From: Epiperipatus broadwayi
Lineage: Eukaryota > Onychophora > Udeonychophora > Euonychophora > Peripatidae
Assembly: GCA_028023455.1 (NCBI GenBank)
Contig: JAQFVV010006272.1
Location: 4,813,127 to 4,877,126, forward strand
Direction of reading: 5' to 3'
Length of the DNA: 64,000 nt
A program made the position numbers and the translations under genes. Positions 24,197 to 36,219 of this stretch are shown here, piece by piece. Under the pieces are notes generated by a model that saw nothing but the letters and a program-made list of their open reading frames with translations, was not told where the DNA came from and searched no databases. Each line of letters begins with the position of its first letter. Position 1 is the stretch's first letter.

Positions 24197-24199
24197 CTA

Positions 24200-26860
24200 A
24201 AATATATATGTATGAAGAAAAAAATTGAAAAATACATTAAATACTATTTATCAAGTTATCATTTTCTATTAATGATCAAAAAAAAAATAGTATTATTCTA
24301 GAATAACCAATCATCCATTTAATTTTTCAGGCTGATCAAAAACAACTACCTCAATGCTGTTTTTTTTTATCTTTCAACACAATTTACGTAAAACTATTCT
24401 CTTCCTTAATGAATTAAATTATCTCATAATATGCTTCAAATAAAAATTTAGGTCTAATCTATTCAATATTCATTTGTTTATTTTCCTTACTATTCATAGA
24501 ATTCTTAAAGGTCTTCACCATCATATTTCAATCTAAAAATATTCTTCCTATTCTGTTTTTACAATGTCCAACTTTCAAATCCATAAAAAGTAAAAAAAAA
24601 CATAGTTGAAAAATACAAATTAATTTTTTTTGGAAACCACTTTTAATGAAAATACTTTAAAAAGATATGTTATTGCTGTAATAAACATCGGATTTAGATT
24701 TTATTAATAAATCTTATTATTTAGCATTAATTTTAAAAACATTAGTTAATAGTATTAAAAATAATACTAAAATCATTAACGAATTGCTTATAACAATGAC
24801 ATTATTTTTAGTAATATTCCAATTAAATTTGAATGTTGAGTAATAATCTTTAACTAAATATTTTCCATTATGTTAAAATAGTTTGGCTTCTCATTAAAAG
24901 AATCTCAAATTACTGTATATATATATAATTTAACTTCATTTTATTTTTCTTATCATCAAAAACATATTTAAAAAATCAAATGAATCTATTGTAAACTCCT
25001 AAAATTCTCTATTATAAATAATGTTTAGAAATAAATACAATTTAAGACTTAATATTTCTCATACAGTGTATATAACACATTAAAATCCTGAAGATAATTA
25101 TGTTATTGTAATTTGCTTAATATAATCTTAATTTATCTCTAAAGACAATGCTTTGTTACATCTTCAGTAACTGTTATTTATTTAATTATTTAGCAGCTGT
25201 ATTAAATGAAGTTTGTTTACATCTGATATGAACTTAAATTGGACTTTTAATAACATCATTAGTCAAAAAACTCATTTCTACTATTCGAGATGGCAGGTGT
25301 AAACAACCACTGGTGCATTTTGACAAAGAGGTATAGAACCAAAATGAAAAAAAGATTGTTTTCACATTTCCACTCATTTCTTGTCAATATACCAGGAAAC
25401 ACTGTTTATAGTTTATGCAGTTAGAAAGTTCCATCAGTAAATTTATGTAAAAATATTCAATATCTGCATAGATAACAATTCTCTGTTAAGAGATATTTGG
25501 CATATTAATATCTGAAAACAGTCACTATAAATGCTTTCATTTAATGGTTGTATCACTCCACAAAAGAACATCAATTATGCTAATACTTTATCCAAGCCAT
25601 CAGATCATACTACAGAAGAAACATTTAAGAGAAAAATCAAATGAGTCACGTCTCTTGTTAAAGTAAACCATGTCAAAAGCCACATTTCAATTCCAAAAAT
25701 GCAAGTTCTAAAATCCTTATCATATAGATTAGAAATGGTTTCACTTACATAAATCTTTCTAAGAAATTTATCAGCAGCAGTCCTTTAAGCAAGGCCATAT
25801 TTTAAAGAGCTAAACAAGTTGTTTAAACATTGCCAGTCCATTGAATGAATATTCTTACTTGGTAATAGAAAATGCATATCACAAATAATAATAAAAAAAA
25901 CTATGATTTATTAAAGTCATGTAACACTTGTTTAGTTCTTAGTGTAACTGAACCTCTGCTTCACACTGTATCCAGCTTCCAGTGATGAAGCTAAGAAAAC
26001 TGTATAAAATGTTCATGAATAAAAAATACATCTAAAATACTTTAGAGATACTGAACCCATCATGATGTACCAAAATTGATACAAACTAATCCACAAAAGC
26101 AACTAAATTTAAGAAAATTTGCAATCAAATTTCAGCATTTTTCAAGATTAATTGATAGAATTACAAATAACAATATGAATTTCCTTCAGCATTATTATCT
26201 TCAGAACTACCACCTATATCTGAAACTAAACTTTCTATGACAAATGAATAAAGTTATCAAAGTCTTAAAATATTAAACAAGATGATAACACTAATACGGT
26301 TAAATAATAAAAATCCATTAACTTTCTGGTAATCATTCTTCTGTAAAGATTTATCTTCCAGCCCGTTTAAAAGTGGGAGAGAGATGCTTTGTGCTGTAAA
26401 AGAAAAGTAATCTTGATTTTAATTCACAAATTAAACTAAAGATGGCAGGAAAAAACAGAGTTTTGAGCTAAACAGTTTTATTTCTTCTAATGGGTGCAGT
26501 CAACCGTGTCAAAAGAGTTGACGTTGGGTTCCAGAAAAATTAATTTACTGGTCCCCTCAAATAAGGAAAGTGAAAAAAAAAAGCAATTATTTTTTAATTT
26601 ATTGCTCTGTTAATTACATAATAAAATTTCTTATAATAAATACTAATTACACAAGAATAAATTATAAAGCACTTTTTCATACATATATATTTTTTGTATA
26701 ATATTTGATAATTTGAATATAAAAAATTACTGGGTAAACAATTTATTTTTGGTACCTGTACGCTCACACACATTATATATTCATTTTTATAAATATTTTT
26801 TACATTAGATAAAAATTAAAGAAGATATTAAAATGAATTTAAAATACTTATAATATTTGT
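24200..26860. other. Intronic DNA, no gene seen
   Basis: Start of the 27.8-kb intron. AT-rich. One attractive splice acceptor (TTTTCTTTTACAG near 26400, minus) is present, but the sequence after it is out of phase with the gene (see rejected items). Confidence 0.5.
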
Positions 26861-26863
26861 CAA

Positions 26864-26940
26864 GCATTGGTGGTCGAGAGGTCAGCGACAGCTGCTTTAC
26901 AAGTTGTCCCGGGTTAGCGGGTTCGCTTCCCGGCTGATGC
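26864..26940 (+). tRNA. tRNA-like sequence, probably a retroposed tRNA or SINE head
   Basis: The segment starts GCATTGG and ends CTGATGC, which pair as a 7-bp acceptor stem with two wobble pairs. A 4-bp D stem (GTCG/CGAC) follows the T-G dinucleotide. A seven-base loop TTTACAA gives a possible UAC (Val) anticodon, but its stem is weak. The T arm CGGG-TTCGCTT-CCCG contains a good box B (GGTTCGCTTCC). No CCA is encoded, and an A run follows at 26954-26962. The 9-nt variable loop and poor anticodon stem argue for a pseudogene; it could still be transcribed by Pol III. Confidence 0.5.
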
Positions 26941-27557
26941 TATGACACATGGGAAAAAAAAATACTTATATCATTTCTGAGATGGTGTTGGCGTTGATTT
27001 GCAAAATTATTTCAAGCAAATACAGTTTTAAAAAAATAAACATTAGAATTACAAAATAAAATATTAAATATTAGATATGGTTATCACTTTGGGACCATTG
27101 TATTTGCAAAAAAAAAAAAAATGTTAAATAGCAATATTAAAAGCAATTTTAAAAGATATGCAGAACTTTATGATTTTGTCAGAACTATATTTAATTAAAC
27201 ATAAAGCAAATCTGAAAGAATAATTTATGATTAACAGTAATAAATATCTAATTTTGGTCATATAGTTCTTATTTATTTTTAGAAATGATCGCTAAGAAAA
27301 AAATCGCAGACCCAGGAAATATTACTCTCTTCTTGAATGCAGTTTTGAACCAATTCTTATCTATTTCAGAAAATATAATTATTGCTTTTTGTATAAGAAA
27401 ATCAGTATAATTATGCAGTGTTTTTTGAATTCAATAAAAATCATATTTTAGAGTAATCAATCAATCAATGTGTATTCAATCATAGCCAACATTATAAAAA
27501 ATAATAATCCATTCTCTAATATATTAATCTTGAACTATACACGAAAGCATAAGTAAT

Positions 27558-28572
27558 CTATAGGTGTGTTTTTCAAACCATGTTTCATGGAACACTGGTA
27601 TTCAGTGAATACACTTCATGTGTTCCATGAAAAAAAAAATTGTAATAATAATAGATAGCTTTGCACTATTGCAGTCATGCATTTTTTATGTAACCTGGTG
27701 CAACGCATATATGTCGTTCGAATGATCTGAATCTCTACAGTCTGTTATTTTCAAATGGTCAAGACATAATAATATCTGTAATTGAACTGCCCACACACTT
27801 TTTGTGTAATTCGTCTAATAATTAAATACCAGGTAAACCGTTTATTTTAAAATAAATAATTATTGTTTTTTATTGGGGTATTGCATTGTTAGCACAATAA
27901 ACAAATTTAATTAGTATATTGTCCACAAAATTTGATAAATTTATAATAAGAAAATATCATTGTGAAGAAAATCTTGAAAATGAATCTACTTATGATACTG
28001 TTGCTAGCTAGTACTGGTAAATACAGTTGATCTGACTGAAAACACTACAAGTAAATCCAAATCATGAGAAATTGATCACCTGTATGATGAAGAATAATTA
28101 AATTTCAGATTTACTTGGATGGATGATGAAAATTATCCAATTCCATTATGACTTTATGCTGTGGGAAGCTTTTAAACAGTGCAATGGTTCCTGCTAAATT
28201 ACAGCAATATTTTTTCCGCAAAGCATAGATATCTCTCGTCTAAGAACAAAGATTACTTTAAAAGACTTTTGGAAATGCAACACAAGCAGAAAAATCACTG
28301 AAAATTAATGATTAAACTCAACTTGCATTATATAGAATTTCTGAATTAATAGCACTCCAATTAAATCACACACTGAAGTAGAAAAACTTATTTTGCCCAC
28401 CTATCGTGAGGTAGCTAAAATTATGTTTGATGTTATTGATGAATCACCTCCATAAAATATTAAGTAACTATTTTGTAATTTTGAATTTTTGTACGTTAGT
28501 GTTCCACATGAAAAATATTAAGTGAAATGTGTTCCAACAGTTCTACAAAGATTGAGAACCACTGCTATAGAT
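27558..28572 (+). mobile_element. hAT transposon with ZBED-like transposase remnant
   Basis: The left end is GTGTTTTTCAAACC (27566). The right end, read inward on the other strand, is CAGTGGTTCTCAATC (ending 28564). The flanking octamers CTATAGGT (27558-27565) and CTATAGAT (28565-28572) match at 7 of 8 positions, the 8-bp target duplication expected for hAT. Both ends also carry inverted GTGTTCCATG / CATGTGGAACAC subterminal words. The interior is a deleted transposase gene. Confidence 0.85.
28105..28440 (+). pseudogene. BED-finger/N-terminal part of a ZBED-like hAT transposase
   Basis: In shifting plus-strand frames, CGKLLNSAMVPAKLQQYF reads as a BED zinc finger, which usually continues C-x-x-x-L-x-N-x-x-M-x-x-x-KL-x-x-H. 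It is followed by NKDYFKRLLEMQHKQKNH, then YRISELIALQ and EVEKLILPTYREVAKIMF. That order (finger, spacer helix, ASY-x-x-A-x-x-IA, L-x-P-x-x-x-E-x-x-x-x-M) is the usual N-terminal half of ZBED5-type domesticated or mobile hAT proteins. The finger histidines are lost and several stops occur. The catalytic domain is deleted. Confidence 0.75.
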
Positions 28573-28579
28573 AATAAAT

Positions 28580-29255
28580 GGTAATGCCAAACAAATCTCC
28601 AGATAAGTTTCTACCTAATGGTTGTTAGTGAAAAGCAATGTATCATACACAACCATGCAATACCTATCTTTCCTTCCATCTTATATTATACACACTAATA
28701 AACTGAAATTTCAAATAATCAAAAAAATTTAACTCAAGAAAACTGTTTAACCATACAAACAGACACTAAATCAGCAATTAAATACTTTACTATACAATAA
28801 GTTTGTTATATACAATAAAATCATGTACATTAAAATTACAGAATATATTACTTTTCTATGGTTACATTAATGAAATTTTATATCTACATATTAACTTATA
28901 TTTAAAATGGATGAACAATGAATAAATAATATATAAATGTACAAGAACTATTAAAGTAACATTCAATATATAGTGTACCCTTTACAATTGGTACAGATAA
29001 TTAGATGGGATTGGATAAGTAGCTATATGAAAAAAATTTAAATTTAGGTTATTTTCTAACATATAATTTAAATGTTATAGATAGCAGGAGTTCATACTTG
29101 GTAGATAGGACCCCATAAAAGACATATTAGATAGTTTGAACTCGTTGTAAGATTAATTAAATATAAAATGATACAATAGATTATCTAAAATATAGTATTA
29201 ATTTTAATTTATTATATTTAATAGATATTATGCTTAAGGTAATTATTTTGGATGT
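28580..29255. other. Intronic DNA, no gene seen
   Basis: AT-rich, no recognisable coding or repeat structure. Confidence 0.5.
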
Positions 29256-29257
29256 TC

Positions 29258-29333
29258 TATTATCTTGTGTCAGCTGCTCGATTTGTGTTTTTGCATAGCA
29301 TCAATGCCATCAAGTGGCTGACACAAGCTAATA
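29258..29333. mobile_element. Miniature inverted-repeat sequence with TTGTGTCAGC ends
   Basis: CTTGTGTCAGCTGCTCGAT (29264-29282) faces its imperfect reverse complement ATCAAGTGGCTGACACAAG (29309-29327), and pairing extends a few bases outwards. The same TTGTGTCAGC-Y-GCT word is inside the termini of the 2.7-kb element at 33543-36219, so this may be an extremely short relative. Confidence 0.55.
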
Positions 29334-29746
29334 AAACAGTATCTTATTTTGTTTAAAATATTATTTAGAATGATAAGTAAATTTAATATTAGTTTAAAAA
29401 GTGCTGAAAGTATCACATAATTAGGTGATTGTGTGAATATGTGTGCTTTCAGAAAGTTAGGGAAAGAAAACTTTAGTTTTAACTTGTTAATAAAATTTGA
29501 TATATAATAAACTGTAGTAAATATTCAGTCTAGAGGTAATATCAGAAAAATAATATTTAAAATTATTATTTTATTTAAGTGTAATAATTTATTTTTTAAA
29601 TCAATTTCAGGTTATTTAAATATGAAAAATTGTTTTAACAAGGATAGTTTGTTTTAAAGATAAAAATATTTAATATTTAAGGCATTAAATAATTTGATAT
29701 TTAATATTGATGACTCATAGTTTTATAACTTAATTTTAGAAATCAT

Positions 29747-30133
29747 ATTGATGTAGTTATGTAAATAGGATATTTATTTTATATAGCACTATGTTTTATA
29801 AACTGTAATATTAATAATTAGCCATTAAGCTAATGCACATGTGCTTTGTGGATTTTAAAACTATAAATGAATGCTCTCACTTTCCAAACACAAGATAAAG
29901 TCTTTATGAAAAGATAGAATTAACCCATCTATCTTTTCAACCCAAACGTTTATGTATGGACAAATGTTAGTGTCTGAAAATGAGAGCATGATAGATGGAT
30001 TCATTCTATCTTTTCATAAAGACTTTATCTTGTGTTTGTAAAGTGAGAGTATTCATTTATAGTTTAAAATTCCACAAAGCACATGTGCATTAGCTTAAAG
30101 GCTAATTATTAACATTGATGTAGTTATGTAAAT
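29747..30133 (-). mobile_element. Hairpin retroposon family A, copy 1, with 20-bp flanking duplication
   Basis: The element is 29767-30113, flanked by identical 20-mers ATTGATGTAGTTATGTAAAT at 29747-29766 and 30114-30133. Arms of about 115 bp (29811-29927 and about 29999-30113) are inverted copies, enclosing a loop of about 70 bp that contains ACCCAAACGTTTATGTATGG. About 44 bp (29767-29810, ATTTATTTTATATAGCAC...) extend beyond the left arm only. Read on the minus strand, this asymmetric end carries AAAATAAATA, a possible 3' end. Copy 2 at 60856-61166 has the same lead but a shorter right end. Confidence 0.85.
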
Positions 30134-30139
30134 TAGCAA

Positions 30140-33100
30140 ATTTGAATAAATAGTATGGACCAATGAAATCATTGGATTAAGACTGTATAAAAAGAGAGAT
30201 TGAAGCCAGTCTAGACAGATTTTTTTTTTTTTAGTGATTTCAGTGTTTTACAGATTTAGTTTGAAATTTATAACTATTTTTTTTATATTGTGACAGTAGT
30301 AATTTTTAAATTATTATAATTTTACTTAACAGTGTTTTATATAGTGCATGCACAATAGCTTGAAAGGCTGATCTTTAAATGTATTAACAGTGTTTTGAAA
30401 AATATAACTGAAATAACTACATAAATAATGATTCACTAAATACCAAAGTTCCCTGTCAGTTTGTTCTACTAAAACTTGGCTTAGGACCTCAATAATTCTG
30501 TGGAACACAATAATGGCTACTTAAATATTGTGGAAATGAATACCAAATATCAAGAAAAATACTGCAACAAAACCAGAGGATTTATGTAAGAACTTTGTAA
30601 TTTTTATAAATAGTATGTTTGAAATGTGTGACCATTTATTTGAAATGACTTTATCATATCGCAATGCAGCTAATTTATTAAAGTTAATTAAGAGGAATCG
30701 GATATTTATAAAAATCTTATTTGTAATATTAAAGTTGAAAGGAAAAAAATTAAGACTCTGCATCTATGGTTTAAAACTGAACTTAAAATGTTTTTTATAG
30801 TATGATGAATAACTGTTTTATTATATAATTGATAGTAATAACTCACATTTGATTTTTCTTTAAAAAAATCAAAATGGACTTATGTTTTAAGAATGATATA
30901 TTTAGAGACAAATTGAAGATGACTTTTGAATGTCTTTTATACTTTTAAAAGGATTTTCTATTGACTAATTCAATAAATAAATTATATTTGAAAACATAAT
31001 TTATCTGGAAATAATGATCTCTAATATGTCTTTTTAAAAGATTGAAATTATATCAGATAGTAAATGCTTTGGAAGATATAACTCTCTTTTTACCTGGGAA
31101 TAAAAAAAATATTTAGTGACAAGATATATGTTTAAAAGGATAAAAAAAATTGTAAATTTTTAAAGAAAAAAATATTTATTTTAATTCATGAACTATATGA
31201 CTGCTGATAAAGATATTAAATAAATAATTTATATTACATAATGTTTGCTACTAATATTTTTGACTGATGGAAAATGATAATATTGCCTATGTTATATTTA
31301 TTGTGATATATCTATTAGACACAATGTCCAAAACATATGTAAGGAAATATTTTCATATAAAATGCATTTGAATTATTATTCTATGAAGACATTAAATGTC
31401 TCGATAAAAGTTTTCAGAAAGGACTGAAATAAACATTTTATCTTTCAGGATCATTAATATTCTTCTTAAATTTTAGTGGATTTTATATTATTACTTCTGC
31501 ATTTTTTTTTTAATGGCACTAATACAAGAATATGAATTGTGCACAAAGCTGTCCAACCATAACTAGGCTATGGAGCAAAATTCCAGACAAGCATTTAGCT
31601 TGATGTGCAGGAAGAAAAAAAATCTTTTTGTAACTTTAAAACTTTATTATTATTATTATTATTATTTTAGTATTAAACCTAATGTTAATATTTAGAAGAT
31701 TACATTTTTTTTATTTTAAAACTAACTTGTTGTTACGATATTTTTAACTTAATTTTAAAATAGATTAACCTTATTATTATGTTTAAAAAAACAAAACAAA
31801 TGGATATTCAAAAAGTAATTTTCTGAACAAGGCAAATTTCAATCATAATTGGTTTTTTTTTTTTTTTTGGAATATATGGTTTAAAAAGTGGATCACCGTG
31901 AATGATCTTAGCAATATAATGAGATCATTGGTAATTTTTTATTGTTATTTCGATCACATTTTGCTTAATAATTTTCTTTTCTTTTATTTAAGAAAAGATA
32001 TATCCTAATTAGTATTTTAAGATTAATATTTCACACTGCTTGAATTTAATATTAAAAAGTGAAATGAACCGTTGATAAAATTATCATGTGTATTTTGTGA
32101 AAGAATTGATAAATGCGGATGAATGTTTGAAAATATCCAAGGATATTTTAAATATTTATTTTAATGTGAATGCTTGAATATGCGTATATTATATAGCATC
32201 GTTAAATTATTATTGTTATTTTTATGAAAGTTATCTGTTGAAATGCAGAAAAAGGCATAATACTGATCTCTAAATTGTATAATAACAAATAAAAAAACAT
32301 ATAGTACTGAAGTATGATTTATCAAGATCACTTATGCATGAAAACTTTTAAAAAACATCTTGAAATAAATTTAGATCTTTATTGTTTCTTTAATATTGTG
32401 TTTTGAAAGTTATTTTAGAATGCTGTTTGTATATTTTACGATGTTGGATGAGTTATTCAGTGTGGAAAATATAGGATGGTGGCCGGGAGAGTAATAATAT
32501 TCATATGAATCCTAGGTATTAGGGATATGTTAAAAATTGTAGTATGTGAATTATATTTCCATATTTTAAAATTATTAAAATATGCAGATAACATAGGGCT
32601 GTATATCTCTTTCATGGACAGTTGCATTTCTTTATAATCAATAAGTGCTATAATAGAGCCATGACTTGAATCTTAGGTGCCTGATGAATATGGACGTATT
32701 ATTATAATTTGCACTGTATCCATAATGATATTATCTTACTCTTTTGAGACATTCTTGTTATTATTCCATACCCAATACTTTAATCACTATCTATCACCAT
32801 AGAAATCATCATAGAAGATAGTTTTATAAGTTGGTAAAGTAATGACTAAACCTTTTGAAGTTGATAATTTGTGAGAGGGCAAGATGAGATATATAGAAAT
32901 TTCTTTCGCAAATGATGTTGACATGTTTGATGATTGTCATAGTATATAACCCAAGAGAGGAATAATTAATGCTCATACAAAATAGTAGCGATCACTTAGC
33001 TCAAACAGATGCATATTCAAATCAGAAAGAAAGTGAGAATAGTGAAAATGATTTTGGATATGATGAATGTAAGAGTACAAAAATGAAAGTAATACACATG

Positions 33101-33540
33101 TCAAGCAATATAACTTATGGATAGTTTTTTAAATTTTATTACAAATAATTCAAACCTATTTAAGTTACAAAAATTTATAAAATTGTCTCTTAAATATTTT
33201 TGCATAATGATTTTTTTTTTTTTTTGCATAGAGGGAAATATTCATATTTTTTATTTAAAATTTTCTGATATTCAAATATTAGGATGATACTTTGCCAAAC
33301 TGCAAAGAAAGTTTTTTAATAATTTTTTTCTTAATATTTTATTTGGACTTTAAGAAATGTATTTTAAAATATAAACTTATGTTGATGCGTTTACATCATA
33401 AGAAATATATTTTATAGTAGAATAAGTTTAATATTTTTTTTTAAAAAATTGGGAAATTTATTCTGTTCCCAATCCAAATGATAGAATATTATTTTACTGA
33501 ATGAAGATTACATATTATCATTACTGTTGTAAGTTTTATT
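30140..33540. other. Intronic DNA, no gene seen
   Basis: AT-rich intron with long T runs (for example 30221-30232 and 33211-33225) and an ATT microsatellite at about 31648-31666. An acidic 49-codon open stretch at about 32980-33126 (plus) has no recognised motif. Confidence 0.5.
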
Positions 33541-33639
33541 GGTTGTCATCTGATCCTTTGTGTCAGCCGCTAGAGGCGCGATTTCTAACCAAAAACACAT
33601 TAATATAACGTTCCCGGGCTAGCAATTCTCTATTAATAT

Positions 33640-35420
33640 TGACTTTTTTTTGTTTGTTTACAAAGTTTAAATTTCTTTCGTTTCTGAATTATTTTTCCCA
33701 AATAATATTTTTGACGATGAGATAATAATAGTTTTTTTTTTTAAGTTTTTTTTTACTAAAGGGTCTTTTTTGGTGTGCGTTCAAATAGTAATTTGTGTGT
33801 TTTTTTTTAAATAGTATTACTGTTTTTGTAAAATTGGATTGACAAAATTCAAGAGAGAATGGGTTTTTTTGATGGATCTTTAAATAATAATTGACGTTAC
33901 TTTGATAGGTTTACATTTGATTGCCGACAACAATTATTGGGAGAAGTGTTGTTTTGTTTTTTTTCGCGCGTGTGTGTGTGTATGTTTAAATAAAAATTAA
34001 AACCTTTACTTTTATTGGTTTACATTTGATTGATGACCGATTTGACTTCCTTTCGTTTATAAATTATGGTTTTGGTTCTACAAATAAATATTTTTGACAA
34101 TGGGACAATAATAGTTGTTGTTTGTTTAATTTTTATTAACAAGAGCGGGTGTTTTTTTGGTGTAGATTCAAATAATAATTTGGGTTACGTTTAAATAATA
34201 AGTTGCGGTCTTACTTTGATTGGTTTACATTTGATTGCCGACACTAATTATTGGGAGGGATGTTTTTTTGTGTGTACGATTGTAGACAACAATTATTGGG
34301 AGAAGGGGTGTAACCGTTTAAAGAATAGTAGTTTACGTTACTTTTAGTGGTGGTGTACATTTGATTGCTGACAATAATTAGTGAGAGGGGTGGGTGTTTT
34401 TGGGTGATGATTAAATACTAATTTACCTTCCTTTTATTTTATATTTGATTGCCAAAAACAATTATTGGAAGCTAAAGGGATTGTTTTTTTTGTGTACGTT
34501 TAAATCAAAATTGAAGTTACTTTTATCGGTTATATTTCATTAACAACGGTTTTGACTTTCTTTTTTTTTTTCCGTTTATAAATTATGGTTTTGGTTTGCC
34601 AAAACCTAATATTTTTGACAATGGGATAATAATAGTTGTTGTGGTTTCTTTCATTTTTATTGACAAGAGCGGGTCTTTTTTTTTGGTGTATGTTCAAATA
34701 GTAATTTGGGTTACGTTTAAAAAATAATTGGTTTACCTTATTTTTAGTGCTTTACATTTGATTGCCGACAACAATTAGTGGGAGAGGTGTTTTTGTTTAC
34801 GATTAAAGAATAATTGTACGTTCCTTTTATTTTTTACATTTGATTGCCGACAACAATTATTGGGAGAAAGGGTTTTGCGGTTTTTTTTGTTTTTGTTTGC
34901 GTGTATGTTTAAATCAAAATTTAAGTTACTTTTATCGGTTACCATTTGATTGAAAACCGATTTGACTTTCTTTTTTTTTTTGTTTATAAATTATTTGAGT
35001 TTTCCCAAATAATATTTGATTTGACAATGGGACAATAATAGTCTAGATTTCTTTAATTTTGATTGACAAGAGCGGGTCTTTTTCAGTGTACGTTCAAATA
35101 GTAATTTGGGTTATGTTTAACTAATAATTTACTGTCTTACTTTGATTGGTTTATATTTGATTGCCGACGACAATTAGTGGGAAGGTTTTTTGTTTTTTTT
35201 CTATACGATTAAAGAATAATCGACGTTCCTTTTATTTGACCGTTTGATTGTCGATGACAACAATTATTGGGAGAAGAGTGTTTTTTGGGGCTATGTTTAA
35301 ATAAAAATATTAGTTACTTCTTTTATTTTACATTTGACTGCCGACAACAACAATTATCGTGAGAAGAAGGGATGTATGTTTAAATAAAAATTGAAGTTAC
35401 TTCTTTTATTTTTGACATTT
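33640..35420. repeat. Degenerate tandem array inside the TIR element
   Basis: Recurring words in the same order mark the units. TTGACAATGGGACAATAATAG variants occur at about 33710, 34093, 34615 and 35027. AAGAGCGGGT occurs at about 34141, 34667 and 35069. TTTGATTGCCGACAACAATT variants occur about ten times from 33916 onwards. The unit length is therefore roughly 390-520 bp, with an inner, shorter repeat. No reading frame is kept, so the repeats are not coding. Confidence 0.75.
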
Positions 35421-35431
35421 GACAAAGGTCA

Positions 35432-35689
35432 TTAGAATCCCTCAAACAAGCTTGCCTTTATGAAGTGAGCATTTCCGTCGGCAGATGTTTTGGACCTCAA
35501 ATCTGCATATATTTGCCGCACAATCCAATCTTTTCTTTCAGCAGCAGGATGTTTTTTTTTTTTTTTCAGCTGTAGAAATATTCCAGAGCCGGCTTCCGTG
35601 TCTGGCAATTCCCATCTTTTCATGTTTTCTATTGTGGGAATTAGCCATACTTTTTGTCTCAGAAAATTTCTCGCTAAAACGTGACTCAA
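35432..35689 (-). CDS. Hypothetical 85-aa open frame inside the TIR element
   Basis: An 85-codon minus-strand frame starting MSHVLARNFLRQKVWL, containing a five-lysine run and RKDWIVRQIYADLRSKT, ending ASLFEGF. Its amino-acid composition is balanced and basic, unlike the Phe/Ile/Asn-rich shadows elsewhere in the window, and the local G+C is higher. No known domain was recognised. A plus-strand frame of similar length overlaps it, so coding is not proven. It may be a scrap of the autonomous element's protein or of captured host sequence. Confidence 0.3.
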   Translation of the reverse strand: MSHVLARNFLRQKVWLIPTIENMKRWELPDTEAGSGIFLQLKKKKKHPAAERKDWIVRQIYADLRSKTSADGNAHFIKASLFEGF

Positions 35690-35989
35690 AGCGTGATTTT
35701 TAAAATTTTACACTACCCCACCCTAATCGAAAATTTAGGAGGAATACAAATTTATGAGGAACAATCACGATACTGTTAAAATTGACAAAATGTAACAGTA
35801 CATCAATTCATCTTAAAAAAAAAAAAGGCACCAATGAAAATTTAAATAATTTTGACACGATCAAATTAACACACCCTCGTACGATATTGTTACATGAAAT
35901 ACATAACGCAGCATTACGATATAGTGTGTGACACAAACAACTACGGCATTTTCCTCTGCTTTTAGCATCGGAAAAAGACCGTTAGCCGC

Positions 35990-36135
35990 TAAGCGAGTTA
36001 ACACTCTTTCTAGATTTTATCGTAGAAAGAAGACTTAACTCCGAGTTAACACTCTACCTTTTAGCATAGAAAGTAGATTTAACTCAGAGTTAAATCTTTC
36101 TAGGATTTATTTTAGAAAGAATGCTTAAAGGTTTG
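35990..36135. repeat. Clustered short palindromes near the right TIR
   Basis: GAGTTAACACTCT occurs at about 35995 and 36042, and CAGAGTTAAATCTTTCTAG at about 36080. TCTTTCTAG...TAGAAAGA pairs recur at 36006-36030 and 36095-36120. Together they could fold into several adjacent hairpins close to the element's right end, as often seen in subterminal transposase-binding regions. Confidence 0.6.
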
Positions 36136-36219
36136 GGTGCGGCCACGGAAATGGCATATTTCTAGAAATTTAGCTAGAAATAGCGCCTCTAGCGGCTGAC
36201 ACGAAGGATCAGATGACAA

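Larger units (their letters stand above)
33543..36219. mobile_element. 2.7-kb terminal-inverted-repeat element with internal tandem repeats
   Basis: The 45-bp ends (33543-33587 and 36175-36219) are inverted copies with two mismatches, starting TTGTCATCTGATCC and containing GTGTCAGCCGCTAGAGGCGC. The interior has a degenerate tandem array (about 33640-35420), a more GC-rich stretch with one 85-codon minus-strand frame, and a palindrome-rich segment (35990-36130). No transposase was found. No clear target duplication abuts the ends; TTTTATT occurs near both sides but not adjacent. Superfamily unassigned; foldback-like organisation. Confidence 0.75.

Noticed and set aside
26316-26400. Possible extra exon after a strong acceptor TTTTCTTTTACAG (minus strand)
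   Set aside because: The only long open frame there starts in a phase incompatible with the phase-0 junction between the exons at 52035 and 24096, which already join perfectly. No clear donor and no family motif.
32980-33126. Acidic 49-codon plus-strand stretch resembling the N-terminus of a piggyBac-like transposase
   Set aside because: Only general acidic composition supports it. No catalytic motif, TTAA-bounded ends or continuation.
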